From Pseudomonas oryzihabitans (GTDB taxonomy: Bacteria > Pseudomonadota > Gammaproteobacteria > Pseudomonadales > Pseudomonadaceae): DNA of 64,000 bases. Position 1 is the first letter of the stretch. The number at the start of each line of letters is the position of its first letter. Under the pieces are notes generated by a model. The model saw only the letters and a program-made list of their open reading frames with translations, did no database searches and was not told the origin of the DNA. The stretch covers positions 2,764,001 to 2,828,000 of the forward strand of contig NZ_CP017024.1 in NCBI RefSeq assembly GCF_014522265.1, written 5' to 3'. Position numbers and translations under genes: made by a program. Below, in pieces: positions 12,991 to 22,549 of the stretch.

Positions 12991-14859
12991 ATGCTCAACA
13001 AATATCCCCTCTGGAAGTACCTGCTGATCCTGGCCGTACTGGTCGTGGGCGCCATCTATTCGGTTCCTAATCTGTACCCCGACGATCCGGCCCTGCAGAT
13101 CAGCGCTTCCAGCACCGAACGCGCGGTGACCCCCGCCGAGGTCCAGCGTGTAGACGCGGCCCTGGCGCAGGCGAAGCTCGCCGTGAAGTCCAGTGATCTC
13201 AACGCCAATGGCAGCCGGGTGCTGATCCGCCTGACGCGCGCCGATGATCAGCTGCCGGCCCAGGAAGTGGTCCGTCGTACCCTCGGCGACGACTTCGTGG
13301 TCGCCCTGAACCTGGCTCCTACCACGCCGCAGTGGCTGCGCAAGCTGGGCGCCAGCCCCATGAAGCTCGGCCTGGACCTGTCCGGCGGTGTGCACTTCCT
13401 GCTGGCGGTTGACATGGACAAGGCCGTGGATGCGCGCCTGAAGGTCTATGACAACGAGGTCAAGACCCTGCTGCGTCGCGAGAAGGTGCGCTATCGCAGC
13501 ATGCCCGACCAGAACGGTGCCCTGCAGCTGGGCTTTACCGACGCCGCCGACCTGCAGCAGGCGCAGAGCCTGATCCGCAAGAACTACGCTGATTTCGAGC
13601 TGACCACCGATACCCGGGGCGACCTGCAGGTGCTGCGTCTGCAGCTGACCGAGGCCAAGTTGCGCGAGATCCGCAACTATGCCGTCACCCAGAACCTGAC
13701 CACGGTGCGCAACCGGGTCAACGAACTGGGCGTGGCCGAGCCGCTGGTGCAGCGTCAGGGCGCCGACCGCATCGTGGTCGAGCTGCCGGGCGTGCAGGAC
13801 ACCGCCGAAGCCAAGCGCATCCTCGGCAAGACCGCCAACCTGGAATTCCGCCTGGCCGCCACCGCGGACACCCCGCGGGCCTCCACCGAGAGCTTCGAAT
13901 TCCGCGAGCCCGGTCGCCCGGCGGTGCCGCTGGAGCGTAACGTCATCATCACCGGTGACCAGGTCACCGACGCCTCGGCCAGCTTCGACGAAAACGGCCG
14001 GCCCCAGGTCAACATCCGTCTGGATGGCCATGGCGGCGATCTGATCAACCGCGCTACCCGCAGCAACGTCGGCCGCAGCATGGCGGTGGTGTTCATCGAG
14101 CAGCGTCCGGTCACCCGCTACACCACCCAGACCGTGGATGGCGTGCAGAAGGAAGTGGCGGTGCCCGGCTTCGAGGAAGAGCGGCGCATCATCAGCCTGG
14201 CGACCATCCAGTCGGCCCTGGGCAACAGCTTCCGCATCACTGGCCTGAACGGTTCGGGCGAAGCCTCGGAACTGGCGCTGCTGCTGCGTGCCGGTGGCCT
14301 GGCCGCACCCATGTACTTCGCCGAAGAACGCACCCTCGGCCCGAGCCTGGGCGCCGACAACATCGAGAAGGGCATCGACGCCTCGCTGTGGGGCATGGTC
14401 TTCGTCTCGCTGTTCCTGATTGCCATCTACCGCTTCTTCGGGCTGCTGGCGACCATCGCCCTGGGCTTCAACATGGTCTTGCTGATGGCCTTGATGTCCA
14501 TCCTGCATGCCACCCTGACCCTGCCGGGTATCGCCGGTATCGTCCTGACCATGGGCCAGGCGGTGGACGCCAACGTGCTGATCTTCTCGCGGATCCGCGA
14601 AGAGATCGCCAACGGCATGCCGATCCAGCGCGCCATCCATGAGGGCTTCAGTCGCGCCTTCACGGCGATTCTGGACTCCAACCTGACGACCCTGCTGGTG
14701 GGCGCCATCCTGTTCGCCATGGGCACCGGGCCGGTCAAGGGCTTCGCCGTGACCATGTCGCTGGGTATCTTCACCTCCCTGTTCACCGCCATCTTCGTGA
14801 CCCGTGCCATGGTCAACCTGATTTATGGCGGCCGGAACGTCAAGAAGCTGTGGATTTGA
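12991..14859 (+). CDS. secD: protein translocase subunit SecD
   Basis: RND-family membrane subunit that uses the proton gradient to complete protein translocation on the periplasmic side. 622 residues. One N-terminal helix (YLLILAVLVVGAIYSVPNLY) is followed by a large periplasmic region with the conserved GLDLSGGVHF at about 126-135 and a head domain around residues 240-440, then five C-terminal helices with GQAVDANVLIFSRIREE, the conserved Asp-containing segment of helix 4. Operon with yajC and secF. Confidence 0.98.
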   Translation: MLNKYPLWKYLLILAVLVVGAIYSVPNLYPDDPALQISASSTERAVTPAEVQRVDAALAQAKLAVKSSDLNANGSRVLIRLTRADDQLPAQEVVRRTLGDDFVVALNLAPTTPQWLRKLGASPMKLGLDLSGGVHFLLAVDMDKAVDARLKVYDNEVKTLLRREKVRYRSMPDQNGALQLGFTDAADLQQAQSLIRKNYADFELTTDTRGDLQVLRLQLTEAKLREIRNYAVTQNLTTVRNRVNELGVAEPLVQRQGADRIVVELPGVQDTAEAKRILGKTANLEFRLAATADTPRASTESFEFREPGRPAVPLERNVIITGDQVTDASASFDENGRPQVNIRLDGHGGDLINRATRSNVGRSMAVVFIEQRPVTRYTTQTVDGVQKEVAVPGFEEERRIISLATIQSALGNSFRITGLNGSGEASELALLLRAGGLAAPMYFAEERTLGPSLGADNIEKGIDASLWGMVFVSLFLIAIYRFFGLLATIALGFNMVLLMALMSILHATLTLPGIAGIVLTMGQAVDANVLIFSRIREEIANGMPIQRAIHEGFSRAFTAILDSNLTTLLVGAILFAMGTGPVKGFAVTMSLGIFTSLFTAIFVTRAMVNLIYGGRNVKKLWI

Positions 14860-14869
14860 GGACGCGGCG

Positions 14870-15775
14870 ATGAAAAAGACCATCAATTTCATGGGCGTAC
14901 GCAATATCGCGTTCGCCATCACCGCCCTCCTGACCGTTCTGGCGTTGTTCAGCTGGTTCTATAAGGGACTGAACTTCGGCCTGGATTTCACCGGCGGTAC
15001 CCTGATCGAGCTGCGCTACGAGCAGCCCGCCGACCTTGGCAAGATCCGTCAGGAATTGCAGGGCGCCGGCTTCGGAGAAGCCGTGGTGCAGAGTTTCGGC
15101 GCCACCACCGATGTGCTGGTACGGATGCCGGGTGACAACCCGCAGCTGGGTCAGCAGGTGACCGGCGCGCTGCAGAAGGCGAGCACCGAGCGCTTTTCCC
15201 TGACCCGCACCGAGTTCGTCGGTCCGCAGGTGGGCGCGGAGCTACGTGACCAGGGCGGCCTGGGCATGCTGCTGGCCCTGGGCGGGGTGCTGCTCTACGT
15301 GGCCTTCCGCTTCCAGTGGAAGTTCGCCGTGGGCGCCATCATTTCGCTGGTGCACGACGTGGTGGTGACCCTGGGTCTGTTGTCGTTCTTCCAGATCACC
15401 TTCGACCTGACGGTGCTGGCAGCGGTCCTGGCCATCATCGGCTACTCGCTCAATGACACCATCGTGGTGTTCGACCGGGTGCGGGAAAACTTCCGGGTGC
15501 TGCGCAAGGCCAGTCTGATCGAGAACATCAACGTCTCGACCACCCAGACCCTGCTGCGTACCCTGGCGACCTCGATCTCGACCCTGCTGGCCGTGGCGGC
15601 GCTGCTGTTCTTTGGCGGCGACAACCTGTTCGGCTTCTCGCTGGCGCTGTTCATCGGCGTGCTGGCCGGTACCTACTCGTCGATCTATATCGCCAACGTG
15701 GTGCTGATCTGGCTGGACCTGAAGAGCGAAGACCTGATCCCGCCGCAAGCCAAGGAACTCGACGAGCGTCCCTGA
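14870..15775 (+). CDS. secF: protein translocase subunit SecF
   Basis: Obligate partner of SecD. 301 residues, MKKTINFMGVRNIAFAITAL with a first membrane helix at about 10-30. The SecF signature GLNFGLDFTGGTLIELRY is near residue 40. Helices 2-6 include IIGYSLNDTIVVFDRVRENF, the conserved helix-4 segment. The ATG at 14870 has GAGGAC upstream and sits 10 bases after secD. Confidence 0.98.
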   Translation: MKKTINFMGVRNIAFAITALLTVLALFSWFYKGLNFGLDFTGGTLIELRYEQPADLGKIRQELQGAGFGEAVVQSFGATTDVLVRMPGDNPQLGQQVTGALQKASTERFSLTRTEFVGPQVGAELRDQGGLGMLLALGGVLLYVAFRFQWKFAVGAIISLVHDVVVTLGLLSFFQITFDLTVLAAVLAIIGYSLNDTIVVFDRVRENFRVLRKASLIENINVSTTQTLLRTLATSISTLLAVAALLFFGGDNLFGFSLALFIGVLAGTYSSIYIANVVLIWLDLKSEDLIPPQAKELDERP

Positions 15776-15834
15776 TGTCCCAGGCATGGCAAAGGGCCAG
15801 GTGCCCGCTATGACAGAGTAGTCAGGAGGTTGTA

Positions 15835-16362
15835 GTGAACAAGTCGATGCTCGTAGGTACGGTTCTGGGAGCCATCGTCGCCACCGCAGGTGGCGCCGTG
15901 GCGTACAGTTTCGTCGACCGCGGGCCTCAGTACGCCGAGGTCGTCGCCGTCCAGCCGGTCAAGGAAACGGTCAAGACCCCGCGCGAGGTCTGCAAGGAGG
16001 TCGCGGTAACTCACCGTCGGCCGGTTCAGGACCAGCACCAGATCGCCGGGACCGCCGTAGGCGCGGTCGTCGGCGGTCTGCTGGGCAACCAGGTCGGCAA
16101 CGGCAGCGGCAAGACCCTGGCGACCATCGCCGGTGCCGTTGGCGGTGGTTACGCCGGCAACAAGGGTCAGGAATACATGCAGAACCGCGACACCTACACC
16201 ACCAGCCAGACCCGCTGCAGCACGGTCAATGATAGCAAGGACCAGGTGGTCGGCTATGACGTTAAGTACCTGCTGGATGGCAAGATCGGCCAGGTCCGCA
16301 TGGACCACGAGCCGGGCAAGCAGCTGGAAGTGAAGAACGGCCAGGTGCTGGCCAGCCAGTGA
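15835..16362 (+). CDS. glycine-zipper 2TM domain envelope protein
   Basis: 175-residue predicted envelope protein. GTG start (MNKSMLVGTVLGAIVATAGG) with AGGAGG upstream. An N-terminal hydrophobic segment is followed by a Rick_17kDa/SlyB-like glycine zipper at about 66-105 (GTAVGAVVGGLLGNQVGNGS, then GAVGGGYAGNKGQEY), which can pack as paired membrane helices. Two Cys (EVCKEV and TRCSTV) may form a disulfide. The C-terminal YDVKYLLDGKIGQVRMDHEPG is a family hallmark. It commonly follows secF in pseudomonads. Role probably in outer-membrane integrity, inferred only from the fold. Confidence 0.85.
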   Translation: MNKSMLVGTVLGAIVATAGGAVAYSFVDRGPQYAEVVAVQPVKETVKTPREVCKEVAVTHRRPVQDQHQIAGTAVGAVVGGLLGNQVGNGSGKTLATIAGAVGGGYAGNKGQEYMQNRDTYTTSQTRCSTVNDSKDQVVGYDVKYLLDGKIGQVRMDHEPGKQLEVKNGQVLASQ

Positions 16363-16400
16363 TCCGCGCCAGCGGCTGAAGTCCCCAGGGCTTCAGGTAC

Positions 16401-16438
16401 AAAAAACCCGCTACCAGGCAACTGGTAGCGGGTTTTTT
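16401..16438. terminator. bidirectional terminator
   Basis: Perfect 16-bp stem (16401-16416 with 16423-16438), with A6/T6 ends and a 6-base loop. It serves the glycine-zipper gene on plus and the acyltransferase gene at 16515 on minus. Confidence 0.92.
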
Positions 16439-16514
16439 GTTGGCGCTCGCGCGGTGATTCGAGAGGGCTGTCGCTCCGGCCGAGCGCGCCGGGCGCCCTG
16501 GCCGGTGCCATCAC

Positions 16515-17555
16515 TCAGACGGCGGGGCGGGGGGTTTCTGCTTTGGGCCGAAGCCACCGCCGGGCGGAGATCCACGCCGGCGCCTCGAACAGACCGTTGA
16601 TGCCGCGCGCTTCCAGCAGCTTGGCGATGGCCACCGGCACCAGGATGCCGAAGGCGCAGCCGGCGACGATATGCAGCAGGCCGTCGTTGATATGCAGGCC
16701 CTTGCTCAGGATGATGCGGGCGCCGCTGCCGCTCAGTACGTGCATCACGTAGATCGGCATGGACAGCGCGCCCAGGGTGAGTACCCATTGCAGCGGCCGC
16801 TGCGCCAGCACCATGCAGGTGGCGCTGACGAAGACGATGCCGTTCAGCGCCAGCACCAGGGTGGCCAGGCCGCGATCGGTGTAGACCAGGCCCAGCAGGC
16901 CGTGGAACCAGTATTCGAGCACCACGAACAGCAGACCCGAACCCAGCATCACGCGGCCGGCCTGCTCCTCGATGGCCTGCTTGAAGTTGTTGAACCAGAC
17001 ACCGAAGGCGAAGAACACGAAGTTCTGCGCGGTGAAGGTGAAGAAGAAGTCTTCCGGGCCGGCGTTCTGGAACAGATAGACCAAGGCGCCAAAGGCGAAC
17101 ACGGCGAAGAAGGCCAGCGGCTTGGCCCAGCGATAGGCGAGCATGGCCAGGCAGAACACCAGGAACAGCGCATAGAGGAACCAGAACTGCTGGCGTGGCT
17201 CCCAGACCGTCAGGACTTCGCTGAAGCTCACGCCGCCGTTGGTGTAGCGCGACATCAGCGCCTCCACCGAACCCTGCAGCAGCGACCACACCAGGAAGGG
17301 ATAGACGATGGTGTCGATCTTGTTCACCAGCAGGCCGCCGGTACCGCGCTTGACGAAGGAGTTGTAGAAGAACAGGCCGGACAGGAAGAAGAACAGCGGC
17401 ATGTGGAAGCTGTAGATGACGCTGTCCACCAGGCCGTGGAATTCGGCGTCCTGCAGGATGCCGGCGTTGAGCAGGCCGCGGACGACATGGCCATAGACGA
17501 CCAGCACGATGCCTATGGCTTTCGCATAGTCGACCCAGAGATTGCGAGTGTTCAT
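16515..17555 (-). CDS. acyltransferase family 3 membrane protein (OafA/YrhL-like)
   Basis: 346-residue polytopic inner-membrane protein, about ten helices. Acyltransferase-3 hallmarks are near the N-terminus: WVDYAKAIGIVLVVYGHVVR (conserved His), then SFHMPLFFFLSGLFF. Members O-acetylate or O-acylate sugars of polysaccharides, LPS or peptidoglycan; the substrate here is unknown. The longer frame to 17753 is rejected because MNTRNLWVDYAKAIG is the family start and has AAGGATC seven bases upstream. No glycan operon adjoins it. The 286 bases upstream (17556-17841) hold no gene I can support. Confidence 0.88.
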   Translation of the reverse strand: MNTRNLWVDYAKAIGIVLVVYGHVVRGLLNAGILQDAEFHGLVDSVIYSFHMPLFFFLSGLFFYNSFVKRGTGGLLVNKIDTIVYPFLVWSLLQGSVEALMSRYTNGGVSFSEVLTVWEPRQQFWFLYALFLVFCLAMLAYRWAKPLAFFAVFAFGALVYLFQNAGPEDFFFTFTAQNFVFFAFGVWFNNFKQAIEEQAGRVMLGSGLLFVVLEYWFHGLLGLVYTDRGLATLVLALNGIVFVSATCMVLAQRPLQWVLTLGALSMPIYVMHVLSGSGARIILSKGLHINDGLLHIVAGCAFGILVPVAIAKLLEARGINGLFEAPAWISARRWLRPKAETPRPAV

Positions 17556-17841
17556 TGAATGATCCTTTTCAAAAGAGAACCTGTGCAGCTGAGGCCAAAG
17601 CACTGGGGCGAACGAAAGCAGGGACGCTGCGGCGCCAGGGCGCGCGTGGCGACAGGTTCGGTCATGGTAGGACTCCCGAAGGAACGACGTCCGTAAGTAG
17701 CCGGTTACAGGAAGGGGCTCCTTGCCCGCGTTCTGACCGTGGCTATCTGCCATTGTTCATGGCCTGTTTCCGGCGATGCGTGACCGGGACGACACTTTGG
17801 CCGCCCGAGGGGCAATTGTCCGACGAGCTGTAACCGGATGT

Positions 17842-18387
17842 TTAAAGGGAATCTTTGACGTACTGCAGCTGCTTCTCCTTGAGCAGGGGCTCGTAGCGCG
17901 GCGAGGTATAGATCAGCAGGACCTGCTTCTTGCGCGCCGCCTGGGCGCTGAACTTGTAGACGACGGTGTCGTGATCGAAGGCCAGATAGGCCTGGGCGTC
18001 GTCGTCCTGGTTCAGACGCTCGAAGGCGGCGGCCGACGACTGGGAGGAGGGTTTGCCGTACTTCTGGGTGAGGCCTTCGGCAATTAGAAAGGACTGCGCC
18101 AGGGGCGTGACGATGGACAGGCGCAGGAAGCGGCCATCGATGAAGAAGGCGCCGGCCTCGACCTTTTCACCGGCGAAGCCGAGGTCAGTGCATTCGAAAT
18201 ACTCGACGCCGACCACATCGATCTTGCGCGGCTGGAAGGTGCAGAGCTTTTTCGCCAGAAAGGCCTTCTGGTCGGTGCCGAAGGCAATGCTGGCGTAGCC
18301 GTCCACGGCCCTGGCCGGCGCGGGGACGAGCACCAGCAGCGCCAACAGGGGCGCAAGGAGAGGCGACAGGTAGGACCTGACGGTCAT
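17842..18387 (-). CDS. hypothetical secreted protein
   Basis: 181 residues with a Sec signal peptide (SPLLAPLLALLVLVPAPARA, cleavage likely after ARA near residue 28). The mature domain begins VDGYASIAFGTDQKAFLAKK and contains two Cys (KLCTFQ, FECTDLGF) that could pair. It ends SPRYEPLLKEKQLQYVKDSL. It looks like a small periplasmic domain without known catalytic residues. The start at 18387 places the signal peptide correctly; upstream residues would precede a normal signal. Not assigned to a family. Confidence 0.7.
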   Translation of the reverse strand: MTVRSYLSPLLAPLLALLVLVPAPARAVDGYASIAFGTDQKAFLAKKLCTFQPRKIDVVGVEYFECTDLGFAGEKVEAGAFFIDGRFLRLSIVTPLAQSFLIAEGLTQKYGKPSSQSSAAAFERLNQDDDAQAYLAFDHDTVVYKFSAQAARKKQVLLIYTSPRYEPLLKEKQLQYVKDSL

Positions 18388-18507
18388 GGTGATCTGGATT
18401 CCCTTCACGAAGGCCCGCAGGCCCACTCAACCCGACGGATGCTAAGAGCTCCGCCGGGGCTTTGCCACCGCTGTCGACGGCTTTTGTCGAGGGGTTCAGG
18501 GTTGGCG

Positions 18508-18645
18508 TCAGGCGATGCCGGGCGGAATCTGATCCTTGCCGTAATCCTTGAGCTTTTCCAGATTTTCCGGCTTCTGGTGCTCGGGGACGTCGTCGCCGTC
18601 GGCGGGGGTGTCCAGGGGTTCCTGATCGCGGGTGTCTTCGCTCAT
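18508..18645 (-). CDS. small acidic hypothetical protein
   Basis: 45 residues: MSEDTRDQEPLDTPADGDDV, a Glu/Lys middle (HQKPENLEKLKDYGKDQ) and the C-terminus IPPGIA. Very hydrophilic and probably disordered. GAGAG lies about eight bases upstream of the ATG at 18645. It lies between the MATE gene (65 bases upstream) and the secreted hypothetical protein, all on the minus strand. Codon use looks coding, with G/C third positions. Function unknown. Confidence 0.55.
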   Translation of the reverse strand: MSEDTRDQEPLDTPADGDDVPEHQKPENLEKLKDYGKDQIPPGIA

Positions 18646-18709
18646 GGCAGCGCTCTCGGCAGGGGATGTCCGACTTTGAGGGGAGCGCCGCCCCGGCGGT
18701 TCCGCAGGA

Positions 18710-20062
18710 TCAGCCGCCGCCGTCGTCGCTGAGCCAGCCTTCGCGGCGGGCCAGGCGCCAGGCGAGCAGCGCGGAGATCAGGCCACGCAGCGCCATGAAA
18801 GCGAGAAAGGCCAGCCACAGGCCGTGATTGCCGAGGCCGCGCAGCAGGCCGCCGAGCGGCAGCGCCAGTAGCAGGGCCAGCAGCATCGAGTTGCGCATCT
18901 CCCGGGCGCGGGTGGCGCCGATGAAGAGGCCGTCCAGCAGGTAGCTGACCATGGCGATCAGCGGCAGCACGGCCAGATAGGGCAGGTAGGCGTGGGCCGC
19001 CTGGCGCACCTCGGCGATGTCGCTCTGCAGGGCGACGAACAGATCGCCGCCGAGGGCGAAAGCCAGGGCGAAGCCGAGGCTGGCCAGCAGCGACCAGCCG
19101 CCGGCGATCACCAGCACCCGGCGCAGAGTGGCGCCTTCGCGGGCGCCGAGGGCATGACCGGCCAGGGCCTCCACCGCATGGGCGAGGCCGTCGAGGGCGA
19201 AGGCGGTGACCAGCAGGCCATTGAGCAGCAGGGCGTTGACCGCCACCGTGGTCTCGCCCAGCTGGGCGCCCTGGGCGGCGAACAGCAGGAATACCGCCTG
19301 CAGCGCCAGGGAGCGAATGAAGATGTCGCGATTGACCGCCAGCAGCGGCCGCCAGCTGGCGAGGCGACGCAGCGCCAGGCGGTCGATCCGGCCGGGCCAC
19401 AGCCGCAGACGGCGCAGCACCAGCCAGAGGCCGAGCAGCATGCCGCTCCATTCCGCCAGGACCGAAGCCAGCGCGATGCCCTGTACCCCGGCGCCGAGGC
19501 CGAGCACGAAGCCGGTCACCAGCAGCAGATTCAGGGCATTGGTGGTGAGCAGCAGCACCAGCGGCGTGCGCGCATCCTGGGTGCCGAGCAGCCAGCCGAT
19601 CACCGCGTAGCTGAGCAGCGCGGCAGGCAGGCCGAGCAGGCGCAGGTGCAGGAAGCGCGCGGCCAGGTCGGCGAAGGCGGGATCCAGGCCGAGCCAGCCG
19701 AACAGCGGTTCCAGCGCCAGGCTGGCGGCCAGCAGCAGGAGCAGCGACAGGCCCAGCCCGAGAAGGCCGGCCTGCAGGAGAATCTGGCGCAGGGCGGCGC
19801 CATCGCGCCGCCCGCTGGCCTGGGCGGCGAAACCGGTGGTGCCCATGCGCAGGAAGCCGAGGATGCCGAGCAGGGCGGTGTAGAAGGCGCCGCCCATGGC
19901 CACCGCGGCGAGCTGGCGGGCTTCGGGCAGATGGCCGGCGATGGCGCTGTCGACCAGGGTCACCAGCGGCACGCTGAGATTGGACAGGATCATCGGCGCG
20001 GCCAGGGCCCAGACGCGACGGTGCAGCAGGGGATGACGCCAGTCGGCAAGCAGGGTGGACAT
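18710..20062 (-). CDS. MATE family efflux transporter (DinF-like)
   Basis: 450-residue integral membrane protein with about twelve helices in two similar halves. WALAAPMILSNLSVPLVTLV opens each MATE N-terminal bundle, and DSAIAGHLPEARQLAAVAMG is the conserved loop/helix-2 segment. MATE proteins export cationic drugs or metabolites in exchange for protons or sodium; the DinF branch is suggested by the GHLPEA loop. The start MSTLLADWRHPLLHRRVW agrees with the family. Confidence 0.9.
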   Translation of the reverse strand: MSTLLADWRHPLLHRRVWALAAPMILSNLSVPLVTLVDSAIAGHLPEARQLAAVAMGGAFYTALLGILGFLRMGTTGFAAQASGRRDGAALRQILLQAGLLGLGLSLLLLLAASLALEPLFGWLGLDPAFADLAARFLHLRLLGLPAALLSYAVIGWLLGTQDARTPLVLLLTTNALNLLLVTGFVLGLGAGVQGIALASVLAEWSGMLLGLWLVLRRLRLWPGRIDRLALRRLASWRPLLAVNRDIFIRSLALQAVFLLFAAQGAQLGETTVAVNALLLNGLLVTAFALDGLAHAVEALAGHALGAREGATLRRVLVIAGGWSLLASLGFALAFALGGDLFVALQSDIAEVRQAAHAYLPYLAVLPLIAMVSYLLDGLFIGATRAREMRNSMLLALLLALPLGGLLRGLGNHGLWLAFLAFMALRGLISALLAWRLARREGWLSDDGGG

Positions 20063-20141
20063 GGGCTAATCGCAGCGGCGGCGGAGGGCGCATTGTAGGC
20101 CAGCCGGACCGGGTGGTCCTCCGCCGCCGCGCCTGCGGGTG

Positions 20142-20780
20142 TCAGTCCAGTTGCCCGCCACCTTCGCGCAGGTCCGCCTGGGTGGTCGCCGCGCAGGTGA
20201 GCGCCAGGCGCAGGCCGGCGACCAGGGTCTCCAGGGCCATGGACGGCGCCCCGGGCTGGTGTGCGGCCTGGGCCGGCAGGTAGGGGATGTGGATGAAGCC
20301 ACCGCGTACCCCGCTGCCCTGCAGGCGATGCTGCAGGCCGTAGAAGACGTGGTTGCAGACGAAGGTGCCGGCGGTCTGGGACACCGCTGCGGGGATGCCG
20401 GCGTCGCGCAGGACCCGGGTCATGGCCTTGATCGGCAGGGTGCTGAAGTAGGCCGCGGGGCCGCCGGCCACCACCGGCTCGTCGATCGGCTGGCGCCCGG
20501 CATTGTCGGGAATGCGGGCATCGTCGACATTGATGGCGATGCGTTCCAGCGACAGCTCGGCTCGCCCGCCGGCCTGGCCGACCGCCACCACCAGGGTCGG
20601 GCGATGGCGGTCGAGCAGCTCATCCAGGACCCGGAGCGCCGCGCCGAATGCGGTCGGCAGCTGCGCCGCGACCACCGGTAGATCGCCGAGACATTCGCCA
20701 TCCAGGCGGCGCACGGCTTCCCAGGAGGGGTTGAGGGCCTCGCCGCCAAAGGGGGCGAAACCGGTGAGCAACAGGGTCAT
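20142..20780 (-). CDS. pcp: pyroglutamyl-peptidase I
   Basis: Cysteine peptidase (C15) that removes N-terminal 5-oxoproline from peptides. 212 residues, usual length. The N-terminal [20 protein letters not shown] is diagnostic. The catalytic triad reads Glu80 ([11 protein letters not shown]), Cys142 ([12 protein letters not shown]) and His164 ([10 protein letters not shown]). It lies 6 bases downstream of the DUF979 permease gene, last in a DUF969-DUF979-pcp operon. It divergently faces pxpABC, which degrades its product. Confidence 0.96.
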   Translation of the reverse strand: MTLLLTGFAPFGGEALNPSWEAVRRLDGECLGDLPVVAAQLPTAFGAALRVLDELLDRHRPTLVVAVGQAGGRAELSLERIAINVDDARIPDNAGRQPIDEPVVAGGPAAYFSTLPIKAMTRVLRDAGIPAAVSQTAGTFVCNHVFYGLQHRLQGSGVRGGFIHIPYLPAQAAHQPGAPSMALETLVAGLRLALTCAATTQADLREGGGQLD

Positions 20781-20786
20781 GGGACC

Positions 20787-21737
20787 TCACATCAGCAGAT
20801 AGAGCAGCACCACGTTGCAGGCCAGCACCGCCAGGGCGGTGGGGACCTGGGCCTTGATCACGGCGTTTTTGTCGTCCAGTTCCAGCAGGGCCGCCGGGAC
20901 GATGTTGAAGTTGGCCGCCATGGGCGTCATCAGGGTGCCGCAGTAGCCGGAGAACATGCCGATGGCGGCCATCACCGCCGGATCGGCATGGTAGACACCC
21001 ACCAGCACCGGCACGCCGATGCCGCCGGTCATCACCGGGAAGGCGGCGAAGCCGTTGCCCATGATGACGGTGAAGGCGGCCATGCCCACCACATAGACCA
21101 CCACCGCCACCAGGCGCAGATCGAGGGCCACGTAGGCGGTGGCCAGATGCGCCACCGCCTTGCCGACGCCGGCGTCGGTGAAGACCAGGCCGAGCATGGC
21201 CAGGGCCTGGGGCAGCACCAGCGACCAGCCCAGGGCATCGGTCAGGCGGCGCGACTCGCGCATCGCCTGGATCGGGGTGTCACGGGTCAGCCAGCAGGCC
21301 AGCGCCAGGGCCACCAGCGCGCCCAGGCCGAGGGAGACGAAGGTGACGTTCTTGGGATCGAGCAGTGGCAGGCCGGCGATCTGCACGTCCTTGAGCAGCA
21401 CGCTGCCGATCACCGTCACCACGGGAATCGCCAGGGCCGGAATGAACAGGCGATTGCCCAGGCGGCCGGCGCTGGCACGGGTCTCGCGTTCCGGGCGCGT
21501 CACGTGGTGACCACTGCCCACCGCGCCGCAGCCGGCCAGCACCGCCATCAGCAGCACCCCGGCGCCCACCCAGGCCGGCGGCAGGCGATCGCCGATCAGG
21601 AAGACCAGGCTGAACAGGCCCCAGAACAGGCCGCTGGTCCAGCGCTTGGGATGCTGACGATCGGCCAGGGTCATGACCGCGGTCAGCGCCAGGATGGCGC
21701 CGGCCAGCCAGAACAGATACTGGATCGACAGGATCAT
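20787..21737 (-). CDS. DUF979 membrane protein, putative permease half
   Basis: 316-residue polytopic membrane protein, about nine helices. MILSIQYLFWLAGAILALTA opens it; the C-terminal half has GMAAFTVIMGNGFAAFPVMT and MFSGYCGTLMTPMAANFNIV, segments resembling re-entrant loops of ion-transporter-superfamily carriers. DUF979 is found paired with DUF969. Here the two overlap by 4 bases and are followed by pcp, so uptake of pyroglutamate or pyroglutamyl peptides is the inferred job. Confidence 0.88.
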   Translation of the reverse strand: MILSIQYLFWLAGAILALTAVMTLADRQHPKRWTSGLFWGLFSLVFLIGDRLPPAWVGAGVLLMAVLAGCGAVGSGHHVTRPERETRASAGRLGNRLFIPALAIPVVTVIGSVLLKDVQIAGLPLLDPKNVTFVSLGLGALVALALACWLTRDTPIQAMRESRRLTDALGWSLVLPQALAMLGLVFTDAGVGKAVAHLATAYVALDLRLVAVVVYVVGMAAFTVIMGNGFAAFPVMTGGIGVPVLVGVYHADPAVMAAIGMFSGYCGTLMTPMAANFNIVPAALLELDDKNAVIKAQVPTALAVLACNVVLLYLLM

Positions 21738-22441
21738 GGCTGCACCTCCTTGCGCGCGGTCAGCTCGCGATAGAGCTGGCGATCGAAGCGGTGCAGGCGC
21801 AGGGCATGGATGAAGAAGGCGCAGAGCGCCGTGGGAATGCCCCAGAGGGCAATGTGCAGGGGTTCGACATCGAGTCCGGCGCCGAGCAGAAAGGTGTGCA
21901 TCAGGGCGATGGCGCCAAAGGCGACAAAGATGTCCTCGCCAAAGAACAGCCCGACGTTGTCGGTGGCGGCGCAAAAGGCCAGCAGCCGCTGGCGCAGGGC
22001 CTCGGGCAGGCGGCCGTGGATCTTTTCGGCGGTGCCTTCGGCCATGGGCGCCAGCAGCGGCCGCACCATCTGCGGATGGCCGCCGAGGCTGGTCAGCCCC
22101 AGGGCGGCGGTGGTCTCGCGGACGAAGAGATAGAAGATCAGCAGACGACCGACGGTGGCGTTGCGAAAGCGCGCGATCCAGTTCTGCGCATGCAGGCGCA
22201 GGCCGTGGCGTTCGAGCAGGCCGATCACCGCCAGCGGCAGCAGGATGATCAGCGGCAGGGCGCGCGCCTTGATGAAGCCGGTGCCGATGGCGGCGAGCAG
22301 CGCCTCGGGGCTGAACTGGGCGGCGATCCCGGTGGCCACGGCGGCCAGGGCGACCACCAGCAGCGGATTGAATCTCAGCACGAAGCCGACCACGATGACC
22401 AGCACGCCCAGCAGCGGCCAGAGGTTGACGGTGGTTTGCAT
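21734..22441 (-). CDS. DUF969 membrane protein, putative permease half
   Basis: 235-residue membrane protein with about six helices. MQTTVNLWPLLGVLVIVVGF starts it. RETTAALGLTSLGGHPQMVR and FCAATDNVGLFFGEDIFVAF are the conserved polar loops. It is the first gene of the DUF969-DUF979-pcp operon and likely forms one carrier with DUF979. The ATG at 22441 begins a normal membrane protein; the longer frame to 22666 reads as noise upstream. Confidence 0.88.
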   Translation of the reverse strand: MQTTVNLWPLLGVLVIVVGFVLRFNPLLVVALAAVATGIAAQFSPEALLAAIGTGFIKARALPLIILLPLAVIGLLERHGLRLHAQNWIARFRNATVGRLLIFYLFVRETTAALGLTSLGGHPQMVRPLLAPMAEGTAEKIHGRLPEALRQRLLAFCAATDNVGLFFGEDIFVAFGAIALMHTFLLGAGLDVEPLHIALWGIPTALCAFFIHALRLHRFDRQLYRELTARKEVQP

Positions 22442-22549
22442 GGGTGGATGTCTCCAGCGGGTCCACCGCGCTCCGGGCAGACGGTGCGGCGGACGGTAGG
22501 AAGCCGCGGACGGCTTCGGCTGATCCAGGCAGTGCCCCAGGCACGGCTC

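Noticed and set aside
12943-14922. Minus-strand 659-codon frame over secD
   Set aside because: Antisense shadow; SecD on the plus strand is complete.
17556-17841. Possible gene between the acyltransferase and the secreted hypothetical protein
   Set aside because: Open frames here are short, lack ribosome sites and show no coding pattern.
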